A stretch of DNA of 64,000 bases from Streptomyces monashensis (GTDB taxonomy: Bacteria > Actinomycetota > Actinomycetes > Streptomycetales > Streptomycetaceae): contig NZ_MLYO01000023.1 in NCBI RefSeq assembly GCF_001866665.1, positions 1 to 64,000 of the forward strand. Direction: 5' to 3'. Under the pieces are notes generated by a model. It had not been told where the DNA came from and did not search any database. It saw nothing but the letters and a program-made list of their open reading frames with translations. The translations under genes were made by a program, and so were the position numbers. Positions 1 to 8,123 of this stretch are shown piece by piece (position 1 is the stretch's first letter; each line of letters begins with the position of its first letter).

Positions 1-1
1 C

Positions 2-139
2 GTCGAACCGGGGCTGTTCACCGAGACGTTCTGGGCGTGTCTGCACGGACTGGCCACCCTGACCCGGGCCGGACGGCTGCCACCGGAATACACCCAGCAG
101 AGGGTGGAACTGCTGGTGGACCGCCTCACTGTGCTCTGA
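2..139 (+). CDS. TetR-family regulator, C-terminal end only
   Basis: The open frame runs in from the left edge and stops at 137-139, leaving 45 visible residues. They include the stretch FTETFWACLHGLATLTRAGR, typical of the C-terminal ligand-binding half (WHG type) of TetR/AcrR repressors, where a Trp-x-x-x-His-Gly helix packs at the dimer interface. The DNA-binding half lies outside the window, so its target cannot be judged. It points the same way as the VOC gene 120 bases downstream. The family is moderately supported; nothing more specific can be said. Confidence 0.6.
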   Translation, partial: VEPGLFTETFWACLHGLATLTRAGRLPPEYTQQRVELLVDRLTVL

Positions 140-259
140 CACACCATCCCGGCAGGCGCACGGGGCCGCCGTCAACCGCACGTGTCCGTCAGTGGGCACC
201 GGCTCCGTCCCAGGGGTACCAGTAGCCAGAGCAACCACCCTTGAAAGGTAGGACACCCC

Positions 260-700
260 GTGACGATTCAGCGGATGGACAACGTGGGCATCGTCGTCGA
301 CGACCTGGAGGCTGCCGTCGCCTTCTTCACCGAGCTCGGCATGGAGCTGGAAGGCGAAGCGCAGCTCGAGGGAGTCTGCCCGGACCGGATGCTCGGCCTC
401 GACGGGGTCCGCAGCGCCATCGCGATGATGCGCACCCCGGACGGCCACGGCAAGCTGGAGCTGACGAAGTTCCACGCCCCCGCGGCGATCGCCGCCGGAC
501 CGCCCGATCCGGCACCCAACACCCTGGGCCTGCACCGTGTCATGTTCGCCGTCGACGACATCGACGACACGATCACCCGTCTGCGCCGCCATGGCGCCGA
601 ACTCGTCGGCGAGGTGGCGCAGTACGAGAACGCCTACCGACTCTGCAACCTCCGCGGCCCCTCGGGAATCATCGTCGCTCTGGCCGAACGGATCGGCTAG
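260..700 (+). CDS. VOC-family (glyoxalase/bleomycin-resistance fold) protein
   Basis: This 146-residue protein has the usual length for a two-module VOC protein. Two beta-alpha-beta-beta-beta repeats are visible: the first begins with MDNVGIVVDDLEAAVAFF and the second with LHRVMFAVDDIDDTITRLRR near residue 94. A His-x-x-x-Phe pattern and the late Glu in such proteins often bind a metal, but the N-terminal position here is Asn rather than His, so metal binding is uncertain. The GTG start is supported by a purine-rich ribosome site (GAAAGG, then AGGA) at 243-253. Family members range from lactoylglutathione lyases and dioxygenases to antibiotic-binding proteins; the substrate is unknown. Confidence 0.8.
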   Translation: MTIQRMDNVGIVVDDLEAAVAFFTELGMELEGEAQLEGVCPDRMLGLDGVRSAIAMMRTPDGHGKLELTKFHAPAAIAAGPPDPAPNTLGLHRVMFAVDDIDDTITRLRRHGAELVGEVAQYENAYRLCNLRGPSGIIVALAERIG

Positions 701-840
701 GTTCGGACCTCTCCGAACGGTCGAGGCTGAGAACGAAGGCCGATGAATCCGGGCCGGAGCCCGGCCCGCACTCGTTCCGAGGGAACCGCCGGCCGCGCCG
801 CCGGGTCTCTGGGCCTCCGGGCCTCCGGGCCAAGCGTGGG

Positions 841-1506
841 CTACCGCTTCTTGACGGTGTAGGCCAGGTGGGTCACCCGGGACGATGCGTCCGTGCGGGT
901 CTGGTCGAGGGCGAGGCGGGCCGGGTCCACGCGGTCGAACAGGCGGATGCCGGTGCCGAACAGGACGGGCGCGAGGGTGATCGTGAACTCGTCGATCAGG
1001 CCGCTGTCCAGGTACTCCTGGATCGTCTCGGCGCCGCCGGCGATGCGGACGTCCCGGTCGCCGGCTGCCTCGCGGGCCTGGTCCAGTGCGCTGGAGATGC
1101 CGTCGTTGACGAAGTGGAAGGTCGTGCCGCCCGGCCGCTCCCACGGGTCACGCCTGGCGTGGGTGACGACGAACACCGGGGTGTGGAACGGAGCCTCCTC
1201 CGGCCATGCCAGCTCGCCGGCGTCGAACATGCGCTTGCCCATGACGCTCGCGCCGGTGCGCTCGTACGTCGCCCGGGCGATGTCGTTGTCGAGTCCTTCC
1301 TCGCCGCCCTCGCCGAGCTTGAGGTTCTCCCGGAACCACCGCTGCGGGAACAACCACGCCTGCAGCTCCGACCACTTCGCCATCCAGCGCTGGACCCTCG
1401 GGTCGTTCCGGCCTCCGGGCGAGAAGACGTCCTCGACGGGCACGGCCTCCGGCGCCATGAATCCGTCGAGCGACACCGTCACGCTGAAGAACACCTTCCC
1501 GGCCAT
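841..1506 (-). CDS. dihydrofolate reductase-like (RibD C-terminal domain) protein
   Basis: This 221-residue protein belongs to the DHFR/RibD-C reductase superfamily. It starts with VFFSVTVSLDGFMA, the usual N-terminal strand of this group, has RTGASVMGKRMFDAGE in the middle and ends with the NADPH-loop-like DVRIAGGAETIQEYLDSGLIDEF. These stand-alone proteins are common in actinobacteria and are presumed NADPH-dependent reductases of unknown substrate, not housekeeping DHFR. Its ATG overlaps the stop of the upstream SRPBCC gene (TGATG at 1508-1504), implying translational coupling. It is the last gene of an ArsR-SRPBCC-reductase operon read leftward. Confidence 0.8.
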   Translation of the reverse strand: MAGKVFFSVTVSLDGFMAPEAVPVEDVFSPGGRNDPRVQRWMAKWSELQAWLFPQRWFRENLKLGEGGEEGLDNDIARATYERTGASVMGKRMFDAGELAWPEEAPFHTPVFVVTHARRDPWERPGGTTFHFVNDGISSALDQAREAAGDRDVRIAGGAETIQEYLDSGLIDEFTITLAPVLFGTGIRLFDRVDPARLALDQTRTDASSRVTHLAYTVKKR

Positions 1507-2057
1507 CAGCCCACCGCTCCCTTCGGTGTGGTCGCGTTCCGGGCGGTCTCGTTCCCGGCGGTCTCGTTCCGGGTGAGTTCGGCGACGTAGACCGCCAGGT
1601 TGCCCAGCGTCTGCTCGCCGCCCTCGATCGCGTGGTACTTCTCCACCGCCTCGTCGCGCAGCTCCTTGGTGGGGAACACCGTGCGCATCACGATCCGGGT
1701 CTCCTCGCCGGCCGGCTCGAAGGTCAGGAGCGACTCGAAGGCGTTGGGGTCGTCGCGGGACTCGCCGTGCAGCATCGCGATCCGCTCCGGCGGGACGATC
1801 TCGGTCCAGGTGATCCACTCCTGGTAGTCGGTCCCGTCCGGCCCGTGCATCACGAAGGCCCAGGCCCCGCCGACGCGGAACTCGAAGGACCGCGTCGTGG
1901 TGGTGAACCCGTCCGGCCCCCACCACCGCGACAGGTGCCGGACCTGCGTGAACGCCTCGAACACCAGCTCCCGTGGGGCGCCGACGGTCCGGGAGACCAC
2001 GATCTCGCGGTCCGCGGTCGTGCGGTCGGGCCCGCCGCCGCTACTGGTCGTCGTCAT
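1506..2057 (-). CDS. SRPBCC (AHSA1/START-like) domain protein
   Basis: This 183-residue protein contains an Aha1 C-terminal-like/SRPBCC fold: REIVVSRTVGAPRELVFEAF opens the domain, the Trp-Trp-Gly-Pro motif (RWWGPDGF) follows near residue 45, and MHGPDGTDYQEWITWTEIVP matches the hydrophobic-pocket strands. Members bind small hydrophobic ligands. Pairs of an ArsR-type regulator with one or two such genes are frequent in actinobacteria. The start lies 16 bases inside the upstream ArsR gene and the stop overlaps the next start, so the three genes form a tight operon. The C-terminal tail contains a short NETA/NATT-like repeat. Confidence 0.85.
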   Translation of the reverse strand: MTTTSSGGGPDRTTADREIVVSRTVGAPRELVFEAFTQVRHLSRWWGPDGFTTTTRSFEFRVGGAWAFVMHGPDGTDYQEWITWTEIVPPERIAMLHGESRDDPNAFESLLTFEPAGEETRIVMRTVFPTKELRDEAVEKYHAIEGGEQTLGNLAVYVAELTRNETAGNETARNATTPKGAVG

Positions 2058-2403
2058 CCGGTGGTTCCTCCTGCCTTGCCTGTTTCAGATCGCGCACGTA
2101 CTCGTCCAGCCGGTCGAAGGTCTCGTTCCAGAACCGCTCGAAGCCGCCCACCCACTCGTGGACCGGCCGCAGCCCGCGGGCGTCCAGGCCGTACAGCCGC
2201 TGCTTGCCCGCCCCGCGGACCCGCACCAGCCCGACCTCGCGAAGCACCCGCAGGTGCTTGGACGCCTGCGGCTGGCTCATTCCCAGGTCCCGCGCCAGCT
2301 CGGTCACGGGCCGCTCGCCGCCCCGCAGCAGCAACAGGATCTCCCGCCGCTGCGGCTCGGCGATCGCGTTGAACGCGTCCGAGGTCGTCGCCGCTCGTGC
2401 CAT
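2041..2403 (-). CDS. ArsR-family winged-helix regulator
   Basis: This 120-residue protein has an ArsR/SmtB winged helix: DAFNAIAEPQRREILLLLRG begins helix 1, GMSQPQASKHLRVLREVGLV is the recognition-helix region, and RLYGLDARGLRPVHEWV is the wing and dimer helix. There is no ELCVCDL metal-binding box, so it is of the non-metal type normally linked to SRPBCC genes. It heads the operon 2403-841 and probably represses it. The region in front of it (2404-2425) has a short AT-rich stretch that could hold the promoter. Confidence 0.88.
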   Translation of the reverse strand: MARAATTSDAFNAIAEPQRREILLLLRGGERPVTELARDLGMSQPQASKHLRVLREVGLVRVRGAGKQRLYGLDARGLRPVHEWVGGFERFWNETFDRLDEYVRDLKQARQEEPPDDDDQ

Positions 2404-2630
2404 GCGACCATCATATGCCTATATCGGCATGCGTCAACGGCAGCGTGACCGACGACCGGCCCGAGGTGTCGAGGTACGCCGGCGGCGGCTGCTCGCATGT
2501 GCCGACCTCGCGGGCGAACACCTCGATCGAGCAGTTCCGGCGCACGGGCCGCGGCTACGGCGACCCCGAGCGCAAGTCCGCCCGGAACCAGTCGCTCGCA
2601 TCCAGCGACGAGCGGTCGTGACCCGTCACA
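2404..2630. other. intergenic, no gene recognised
   Basis: This spacer lies between the divergently read ArsR operon start and the end of the GNAT gene. Short open frames cross it on both strands, but none has a ribosome site together with a recognisable family. The first 20 bases are AT-rich (CATATGCCTATATCGGCATG, with a partial inverted repeat) and could carry the ArsR promoter or operator. Confidence 0.4.
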
Positions 2631-3176
2631 TCACGATGGCGCCGCGTAACAGTGAACGGTCACCATCTGGGACGGGCTCCAGCGTTGCTCGACCGTGGCC
2701 AACAGTTCCCAGCCCAGCCGCTCGTACAGGGCTGCTGCGGCGGTGTCGGATGCCACGACGTCGAGCACCGGGTGCAGGCCATGACGTCGTGCTTCCTCCA
2801 CGGCTCGGCCGATCAGCAGTGCGCCGATCCCGTGCCCCCTGGTTCGCGGGGCGACGAACAGTCGGCTGACCACGGCAGTCAGGTCCGTGCTCGTGCCCTT
2901 CCGTTCGCTCCACAGGCCAGGGGCCAGATCTCCTTCGCCGCCGCGGGACAAGCTGACATGGCCAACGAGACGGCCGCCGAGTTCAGCGACCCAGGCCCCC
3001 AACAGCGAGGCCTGCGACAGCCACTGATCGGGCCGGTCGGGCCAGTTGACCGGGTAGCCGTCACGTCGATGGACTTCCTGGAGAACCCGCACACACCCCT
3101 CGACATCGCCGTCAGTCCGCCGCCGGACCCGGCGGACCGGCCTTTCCACAGCAGCTCCGGAGTTCTCGATGCTCAC
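2631..3176 (-). CDS. GNAT-family N-acetyltransferase
   Basis: This 181-residue protein spans a single GNAT fold. Acetyl-CoA-binding motif A is visible as VVSRLFVAPRTRGHGIGALLIGRA (the R/Q-x-x-G-x-G/A signature appears as RTRGHGIG), followed by the motif B-like DTAAAALYERLGWEL. GNATs transfer acetyl groups from acetyl-CoA to amines; the acceptor is unknown. It is not closely packed with either neighbour. Its start sits on the edge of a roughly 490-base stretch without a recognisable gene. Confidence 0.85.
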   Translation of the reverse strand: MSIENSGAAVERPVRRVRRRTDGDVEGCVRVLQEVHRRDGYPVNWPDRPDQWLSQASLLGAWVAELGGRLVGHVSLSRGGEGDLAPGLWSERKGTSTDLTAVVSRLFVAPRTRGHGIGALLIGRAVEEARRHGLHPVLDVVASDTAAAALYERLGWELLATVEQRWSPSQMVTVHCYAAPS

Positions 3177-3668
3177 TTCGACATGGAAGCACAGGCCACA
3201 GAGTCACAACCAGTTACTTTCGATGCGCCCCCAGGAGTCATCGGACGGACGTGCAGGTCGCCATCGAGTGCCGTGTGCTGCGCGTGGTGAGGGCCTGACC
3301 GCGAACACCATGCGGCGGAGGTCGGCACCGGTTCCGGCCGCCGAGAGACCCCGCCGTCATGCTGTCCGACCGGCGTCCGTGCCCGTGCGGAACGAGTCGC
3401 TTCTTCGAGCGCGAAGCATGGCACCGTGACGGCAACCGGTCTCGCACCCGGCTCGTCTGATCGCCTCTGTCGCCGCACCAGACGTTCGCATCGCCGGATG
3501 CCTCGACCCGCCCCAGGACCGGTGTGGCTATCGGCCACGTTCTCGGTGGACTTGATTCATGGGCAACCCTCTGGACGGCGCTCGACCCGTCTTCAGCGGT
3601 GCTGATAGATCCCTGCCTGCATGGGGTCGAACCCCGGCAGTCGCCCGATCGGAAGAGGGGGAACATTC
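3177..3668. other. non-coding or unrecognised stretch
   Basis: There is no convincing gene on either strand. Two overlapping minus-strand open frames of 121 and 142 codons exist, but they are rich in Arg/Ser/Pro, have no recognisable domain and look like GC-rich chance frames. The last 40 bases carry the ribosome site for the next secreted protein. Promoters for both flanking divergent genes should lie here; no clear -10/-35 pair stood out. Confidence 0.35.
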
Positions 3669-4133
3669 ATGCTCACACGCGCACAGTCCGCTGTCGGCCT
3701 CACGGCCGCCGGCCTGGTCCTCGGCCTGACCGGCACCCTCGCCGGCGCAACCACAGCCACTGCCGTACCCACCCAGCAGGCACACACCCGAACCGTCAGC
3801 GTCCAAACCGTCAACAACCTCGGCCTCAGCATCAGCGAAGGCAAGAGCGTGCAGTGCTACGTCCGCGGCGCCGGATACAGCCCCGGCACGATCGACGGCC
3901 AGCTCGGCCCCGACAGTTGGGCGGCCTGGCAGCGCTTCCTCAACGCCCTCAAATACAACGCCGGAACCGTCGACGGCGAGGTCGGCCCCAACACCGTCCG
4001 CGCACTCCAGCGCTTCCTCACCTACCTCGGCTACGACACCGGCGGTGTCGACGGCATCGCCGGAACCAAGACCAAGGCCGCCTGGAAGTCGTTCTCCCAC
4101 CTCGGCAACGGCACGGACGGAAGCTGGTGCTGA
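3669..4133 (+). CDS. secreted peptidoglycan-binding (PG_binding_1) protein
   Basis: This 154-residue protein starts at the ATG at 3669, chosen because GAAGAGGGGG lies 6-7 bases upstream; a longer frame from 3621 has no such site. The N-terminus MLTRAQSAVGLTAAGLVLGL... is a signal peptide of about 34 residues. Two repeats follow, GTIDGQLGPDSWAAWQRFL and GTVDGEVGPNTVRALQRFL, plus a third partial repeat (GGVDGIAGTKTKAAWKSF), which are the three-helix peptidoglycan-binding motifs found in amidases and zymogens. No catalytic domain is attached, so it probably binds the wall non-enzymatically. A strong terminator follows. Confidence 0.82.
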   Translation: MLTRAQSAVGLTAAGLVLGLTGTLAGATTATAVPTQQAHTRTVSVQTVNNLGLSISEGKSVQCYVRGAGYSPGTIDGQLGPDSWAAWQRFLNALKYNAGTVDGEVGPNTVRALQRFLTYLGYDTGGVDGIAGTKTKAAWKSFSHLGNGTDGSWC

Positions 4134-4183
4134 CCGCCCTTCGCGACACCGACCTGTCCTGATCAACTCCGGCCGACGGACGG

Positions 4184-4218
4184 GCCCCAGCTCAGAAACT
4201 GCCTGAGCTGGGGCTTTT
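4184..4218 (+). terminator. intrinsic terminator, probably bidirectional
   Basis: A perfect 12-bp inverted repeat (GCCCCAGCTCAG at 4184-4195 with its complement at 4203-4214) encloses a 7-base loop and is followed by TTTT. It lies between the plus-strand peptidoglycan-binding gene and the convergent methyltransferase gene. Confidence 0.85.
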
Positions 4219-4287
4219 GGTGCTGCGGACGCGGCGGGCGCGGCACACGCGGCACACGCGGCACAGGCGGCCGATGCGGGCCGTCGG

Positions 4288-5232
4288 TCAGCTGCGCGCC
4301 GCACGTCTGGCCGCGCGGGAGCTGCGGATCGCGCGGGTGAGGAGGGGCGGCAGCAGGTCGGCCGCGATGCGGCGGGTGAGGCTGCGGCCCGGGGCGGCGG
4401 GTGTGGAAGACCGGACGGCTGTCTGTTCGGCGACGGGCGCGGACTCGGGTGCGGACGCGGGCTCGGGCTCCGCGGCGTGCCGGGAGGGCGGGACGGACGG
4501 CGCCCGCATGCCCTTGGACTTGAGCCGGACGATGCGGTGTCCGGCCGCCTCCTGGACGCTGAGGTGGCAGTCCTCGCGTCCACGTGCCATCGCCAGCAGC
4601 TCCTCCTGCACCGGGGCGGGATCGTCCCAGGTGCCGTACAGCTTCTGTGTGCTCAGACAGATCGGACGCAGGCCCCTGTTGAGCACTGCCTCCCAGGCGG
4701 CGACGGAGACGCCGGGGGTGTGCTCCGAACGGAAGTCGTCCAGGACGACGACTCCGCCGGGCATCAGCAGGTCGTGCGCCGCGCCGATGTCGGCGTACAC
4801 GTGCTCGTACAGATGCGAGGCGTCGACGTGGACGAACCGGCAGGAGCAGGGCTCGACCTCTTCCGGCACCAGGGAGCTGGGGCCCTGAAGGACACGGGGC
4901 AACTCACCGTGGAAGGAAAGGTAGTTCTCCTCGAACGCCCGTCGGCTGAGCGCGCCGTACGACTTCGTCGACTCCGCCCGGTTGGCATCGTCCGGCGCGT
5001 CGCCCTCGAAGAGGTCGCACACCGTGTACCGCTCACCGTCCCGGAGGCGGCTGCCGAGGAAGATCGCGCTCTTCCCCAGGTACACCCCGACCTCCAGCAG
5101 ATCGCCCCGCATGCCCGCGGACTCCTGGTGGGCGAGGAGCCAGTCGAAGAGCATCTGGTCCAGTACGGGGAACCACCCGGGAACGTCGTCGAATCGACGG
5201 GGTGGCCGGGGTGCGTTTTGTACGGCCGTCAT
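4288..5232 (-). CDS. class I SAM-dependent methyltransferase (TylF/Methyltransf_24 type)
   Basis: This 314-residue protein has a Rossmann methyltransferase core. Motif I is LLEVGVYLGKSAIFLG, with acidic residues in YTVCDLFEGD, a post-I helix, and RFVHVDASHLYEHVYADI followed by LLMPGGVVVLDDF, which in TylF/MycF-type enzymes supplies metal and substrate ligands. The C-terminal 80 residues are Ala/Pro/Ser/Arg-rich and likely unstructured. I chose the ATG at 5232 because AAGGGAG lies upstream at a workable distance and the preceding 17 codons are basic and family-untypical. The gene is monocistronic; the substrate may be a sugar, a glycan or a small molecule. Confidence 0.75.
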   Translation of the reverse strand: MTAVQNAPRPPRRFDDVPGWFPVLDQMLFDWLLAHQESAGMRGDLLEVGVYLGKSAIFLGSRLRDGERYTVCDLFEGDAPDDANRAESTKSYGALSRRAFEENYLSFHGELPRVLQGPSSLVPEEVEPCSCRFVHVDASHLYEHVYADIGAAHDLLMPGGVVVLDDFRSEHTPGVSVAAWEAVLNRGLRPICLSTQKLYGTWDDPAPVQEELLAMARGREDCHLSVQEAAGHRIVRLKSKGMRAPSVPPSRHAAEPEPASAPESAPVAEQTAVRSSTPAAPGRSLTRRIAADLLPPLLTRAIRSSRAARRAARS

Positions 5233-5509
5233 GCGAACAGGCACTCCCTTGCGTGAGCGAACGGGTGCGGAACTGCTGCGCACCTGCCCCGGGACGCCTG
5301 TCCAAACGGGGGGGAAGATGAACGGTGGGCCAATTCCCGTGGTGTCCTGGGCCGCGGTCTTGTCCTGGACTGCCGCAGCCCGTCCGCTGGCAGAACACGC
5401 GAGCAGATGAGCGTGTTCGACGTGGTGGGACCTCGGGCCGGCCGGGCGTTGTGGCGAGATGAGTAGAAGGACTCATGACGCCCGCTGAGCCGCGGGGGAA
5501 GATCCCGGG

Positions 5510-6112
5510 ATGACGACGCTGAGGAAGACGAGGGCCAGGCTCGGGATGCTGCCGTTGGCGGTGGTGGTCCTGCTGACGGCGGGCTGCGGAACGCAGAGGG
5601 CGGGGGATGCCGCCGACGCGTACCGGCGTTCGCATCCGACACCGACCGGCATATCGACGCCGAGTACGCCGAGTACACCAACAGACTTCCCCTGCCCGGG
5701 CGAGAGCCATGGACCGACGCCGCCCACGGCCGCCGCCACTCCCAGCTCGACCGTGCCGCCGACCGACCACTACGCCGAGAACCACGGCTTCAGAGTTCCC
5801 ATCCCGCTCCACGGCCGGAGCCGCTGCGACGGACTCACCGCCGTCAGCCACGTCGAGAGTGCGCTCGACCCGCTGCGCCGGCGCGGCGACTTCTCCCCGG
5901 ACAGCGTCCGCAGCGCGCTCACCGGCCTCGGCTACTCCGCCGGGAAGGTGCAGGCGTACCGGAACGGCCCGACCGGGGTGGGCTTCCTCATCGACATCGG
6001 CGCCTCTCCCAGGTGCGTGGAGGGCACGATGAGCCGTGACTCCACCAAGGCGGACGCCTTCGGCGGCTACCCCGACGGCACCGGCTGCGAGCCCCCGAGC
6101 GGCGGCCACTGA
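5510..6112 (+). CDS. putative secreted lipoprotein
   Basis: This 200-residue protein begins with a lipoprotein signal peptide: positively charged start, hydrophobic stretch, and the lipobox LTAGC at residues 22-26. A Ser/Thr/Pro-rich linker (about 40-90) follows, then a globular C-terminal half with Cys residues that could pair (DFPC, RSRC, PRC, GC). It resembles uncharacterised Streptomyces cell-surface lipoproteins; no functional family is recognised. GGGGGAAG upstream of the ATG supports the start. Confidence 0.7.
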   Translation: MTTLRKTRARLGMLPLAVVVLLTAGCGTQRAGDAADAYRRSHPTPTGISTPSTPSTPTDFPCPGESHGPTPPTAAATPSSTVPPTDHYAENHGFRVPIPLHGRSRCDGLTAVSHVESALDPLRRRGDFSPDSVRSALTGLGYSAGKVQAYRNGPTGVGFLIDIGASPRCVEGTMSRDSTKADAFGGYPDGTGCEPPSGGH

Positions 6113-6218
6113 CCATGACCGTTCCCGCCACCCGGACGGTGGTGGCTGCGTACACGGAGGCGAGGGACCGGTACCTCGCCTCCGGGCCGGCGGTGTGCCC
6201 GGACCGGGGCCGGGGCGC

Positions 6219-6446
6219 TCAGCCTGCGCTGACCTCGACCGTCGGCACCCGGTACAGGCGTGTGACCGGCAGTGCCGACGACCCGGCCTCCGCTCGTATC
6301 GGCAGGGCTGCGGCGTCGGTCAGAGCGGGCGGGTCGACATCGGCGACGAACCACGCAGCCGGGTAGTCGCTGTCCTGGCGGAACTCGGCCACCGCCGCCA
6401 GGAACGACGTGCGCAGCCTGGCGGTCGGATCGATCAGCTCGGGCAT
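6219..6446 (-). pseudogene. GNAT acetyltransferase remnant (N-terminal third)
   Basis: The 75 codons read MPELIDPTARLRTSFLAAVA..., then YPAAWFVADVDPPALTDA, which matches the N-terminal end of a common actinobacterial GNAT family that is normally about 170-180 residues long. The frame ends soon after ALPVTRLYRV, where the acetyl-CoA-binding motif A should begin. The catalytic part is therefore absent and this is most likely a deletion remnant. The assignment rests on recalled family similarity, not an alignment. Confidence 0.55.
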
Positions 6447-6531
6447 CCGCTCATCATGCCCGTGGGCGTCCTGGGCCGCTTCCTCGGCCGGTGGCGGCAA
6501 CGGGCTCTTCGCCTCGGTCGCTACCCGGACT

Positions 6532-6804
6532 TCACTGGCCGTACTGAGGTGCGGGGTACGGAGCGGCCTGCGGCGGGTACTGGGGCTGGTCGTACGCGTA
6601 GCCGCCCAACGTCGCCACGGCGGTGGCTTGCGAGTTGGCCACCGCGGTGCCGCCTCCCGAGGCCACGGCACGGGCCTGCGAGTTGGCCACCGCGGTGACC
6701 TGTGGAGCGCCGCCGTAGCCGTCGGCGAAGCCGACGCCGGCACCGACGGCGCACAACCCGACGACGGCTCCGGCTACGACGACGGCACGCTGAATCCTGC
6801 GCAT
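6532..6804 (-). CDS. small secreted protein with repeated AVANSQA motif
   Basis: This 90-residue protein starts at 6804, supported by AAAGGG seven bases upstream; a longer frame from 6879 lacks a ribosome site. Residues 1-27 are a signal peptide (MRRIQRAVVVAGAVVGLCAV...). The mature part has a repeated strand-like unit, VTAVANSQARAVASGGG then TAVANSQATAVATLGG, and a C-terminal Pro/Tyr/Gln-rich tail (YDQPQYPPQAAPYPAPQYGQ). The alternating Ala/Val/polar pattern suggests a surface or assembling protein, but it does not match the chaplin or rodlin signatures. Function unknown. Confidence 0.6.
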   Translation of the reverse strand: MRRIQRAVVVAGAVVGLCAVGAGVGFADGYGGAPQVTAVANSQARAVASGGGTAVANSQATAVATLGGYAYDQPQYPPQAAPYPAPQYGQ

Positions 6805-7033
6805 GATGGGACCCTTTCCGACCCGGGCGCGCGGCCCTTGATCTGAGAGAAATGAGCGTATGCGTACACTTCGTGACAATTCTTAATCACTGGCCCCCTC
6901 TTCACCTGTCGGCTCGCCGGGCGCATCCACGTCCTGCCGCACCGTCGTCAGTCAGACATGACCGATGCTGGGGCAGACGCGGTCCACCCCGATCCGGTGC
7001 TTCGAGCACAAAAACATGTGTCCGGTTCGCTGG

Positions 7034-7147
7034 TCAGCGATCGTTCTGGGCCAACTCCCCCTTCAGTGCGGCGACTTGAATCTCCAGGGCGAAGTCGAAG
7101 CACTCGTCGAAGGTGCCCGCGGAGAGCATGATCAGGGCCTTGCCCAT
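7034..7147 (-). CDS. short open frame downstream of pyrF, possible remnant
   Basis: The 37 codons read MGKALIMLSAGTFDECFDFA... and end in LKGELAQNDR. The composition looks protein-like (amphipathic, few Arg/Pro), unlike typical GC-rich chance frames. No ribosome site precedes the ATG, and the same reading frame continues upstream into the 3' end of pyrF. It may be the tail of a displaced gene. No family is recognised. Confidence 0.25.
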   Translation of the reverse strand: MGKALIMLSAGTFDECFDFALEIQVAALKGELAQNDR

Positions 7148-7164
7148 CAGGCGGAAAGCGTCTG

Positions 7165-7860
7165 CTACGCGGTGAGACCGGCTCGGACGAGACGGAATGC
7201 GGCTGCCGGGTCCGTGGCACGGGTGACCGTCCTGCCGACGACGACATGCGAGGCCCCGGCGGCGATCGCCGCATGCGGTGTCCCGGGGCGGGCGTGCTCG
7301 GCCGGGGAGTCGCCCGGCAGCGCGACTCCCGGGGTGACGATCAGGGCACCGGGGCCCAGGGTGTCGCGCAGTGCCGCGACGTCCGGCGGCGAGGCGATCA
7401 CGCCATGGCAGCCGGCCCTCTGCGCCAACCGGGCCAGCCGGAGCACCTGCTGGTCCACCGTGTCGCCGACGCCGATGTCGGCGAGATCCGCGCCGGTCAT
7501 ACTGGTGACCACGGTCAGGGCGAGGACGCGCAGTCGGGGGAAGTCGCGGGCCGCCTCGACCGCGGCGGACATGATGCCGCCGCCGCCCATGCCATGCACG
7601 GTGACCATGGACACGCCGAGCGCTCCCGCGGCACGAACCGCAGCGGCGACCGAGTTCGGGATCTCGAAGAGCTTGAGGTCCAGGAAGACCTCCTTGCCCC
7701 GGGCGACAAGCCCCTTGACGACGTCCGGCCCCGCGGCGGTGAGCAGTTCCAGGCCGACTTTGTAGAAACGGCACTCGTCTCCCAGCCGCTCGACGACGGC
7801 ATCGGCGGCTGCGCGATGGTCGCAGTCCAGGGCGACGATGATCTGGCTGATCGGATCCAC
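7165..7860 (-). CDS. pyrF: orotidine 5'-phosphate decarboxylase (E. coli-type)
   Basis: This 231-residue enzyme decarboxylates OMP to UMP. Visible hallmarks are IIVALDC at the N-terminus, the catalytic Asp-x-Lys region FLDLKLFEIPNSV (family norm DLKFHDIPNT), TVHGMGG after it, and the C-terminal phosphate-binding ALIVTPGV with HVVVGRTVTRATDPAAA. Length and motifs are of the short group I type, whereas, as I recall, the housekeeping enzyme of many actinomycetes is a longer, divergent type in the pyr cluster. This copy therefore looks accessory. The Phe-His-Asp of the usual loop is Leu-Phe-Glu here. The start is GTG with no clear ribosome site. Confidence 0.88.
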   Translation of the reverse strand: MDPISQIIVALDCDHRAAADAVVERLGDECRFYKVGLELLTAAGPDVVKGLVARGKEVFLDLKLFEIPNSVAAAVRAAGALGVSMVTVHGMGGGGIMSAAVEAARDFPRLRVLALTVVTSMTGADLADIGVGDTVDQQVLRLARLAQRAGCHGVIASPPDVAALRDTLGPGALIVTPGVALPGDSPAEHARPGTPHAAIAAGASHVVVGRTVTRATDPAAAFRLVRAGLTA

Positions 7861-8123
7861 GGGGGCATTGTGCCGCCACCGGTGCTCTCCGGGGCGGCCT
7901 GGGGGCGGTTGACGCTGCGGCTACACCTCCGAGGCTTCCAGCCTCTTGAGGGCGCACGGCGTCCTGGGTCCTGGGTCCTGGGCACGGACGGCGTCACTGT
8001 CGCCGTGCTCTGGGGAATACGGATCCGCGCTTGGCCTTTGAACGCTGTGGCACGGTCGGCGTCGGCCCTCTGGCGCGCGGCCGGGCAGGCCTTGTCCGGA
8101 CGAGAGAGTGCGGTGATCACACG

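Noticed and set aside
241..1590. 449-codon plus-strand frame over the VOC and DHFR-like genes
   Set aside because: Arg/Pro/Gly-rich chance frame opposite or overlapping two clear genes.
2397..2621. 74-codon plus-strand frame with GGGCSHVPTSRANTSIEQFR
   Set aside because: No ribosome site and no recognised family.
3238..3666. 142-codon minus-strand frame before the peptidoglycan-binding gene
   Set aside because: Composition is Arg/Ser/Pro-biased and no domain is recognisable.
6115..6366. 83-codon frame starting just after the lipoprotein stop (MTVPATRTVVAAYTEARDRY...)
   Set aside because: The first 40 residues look plausible, but it has no ribosome site, runs through the GNAT remnant on the other strand and matches no family; possibly a decayed gene.
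7960..7985. CCTGGGT triplicate
   Set aside because: Short, imperfect repeat in GC-rich spacer; no sign of function.
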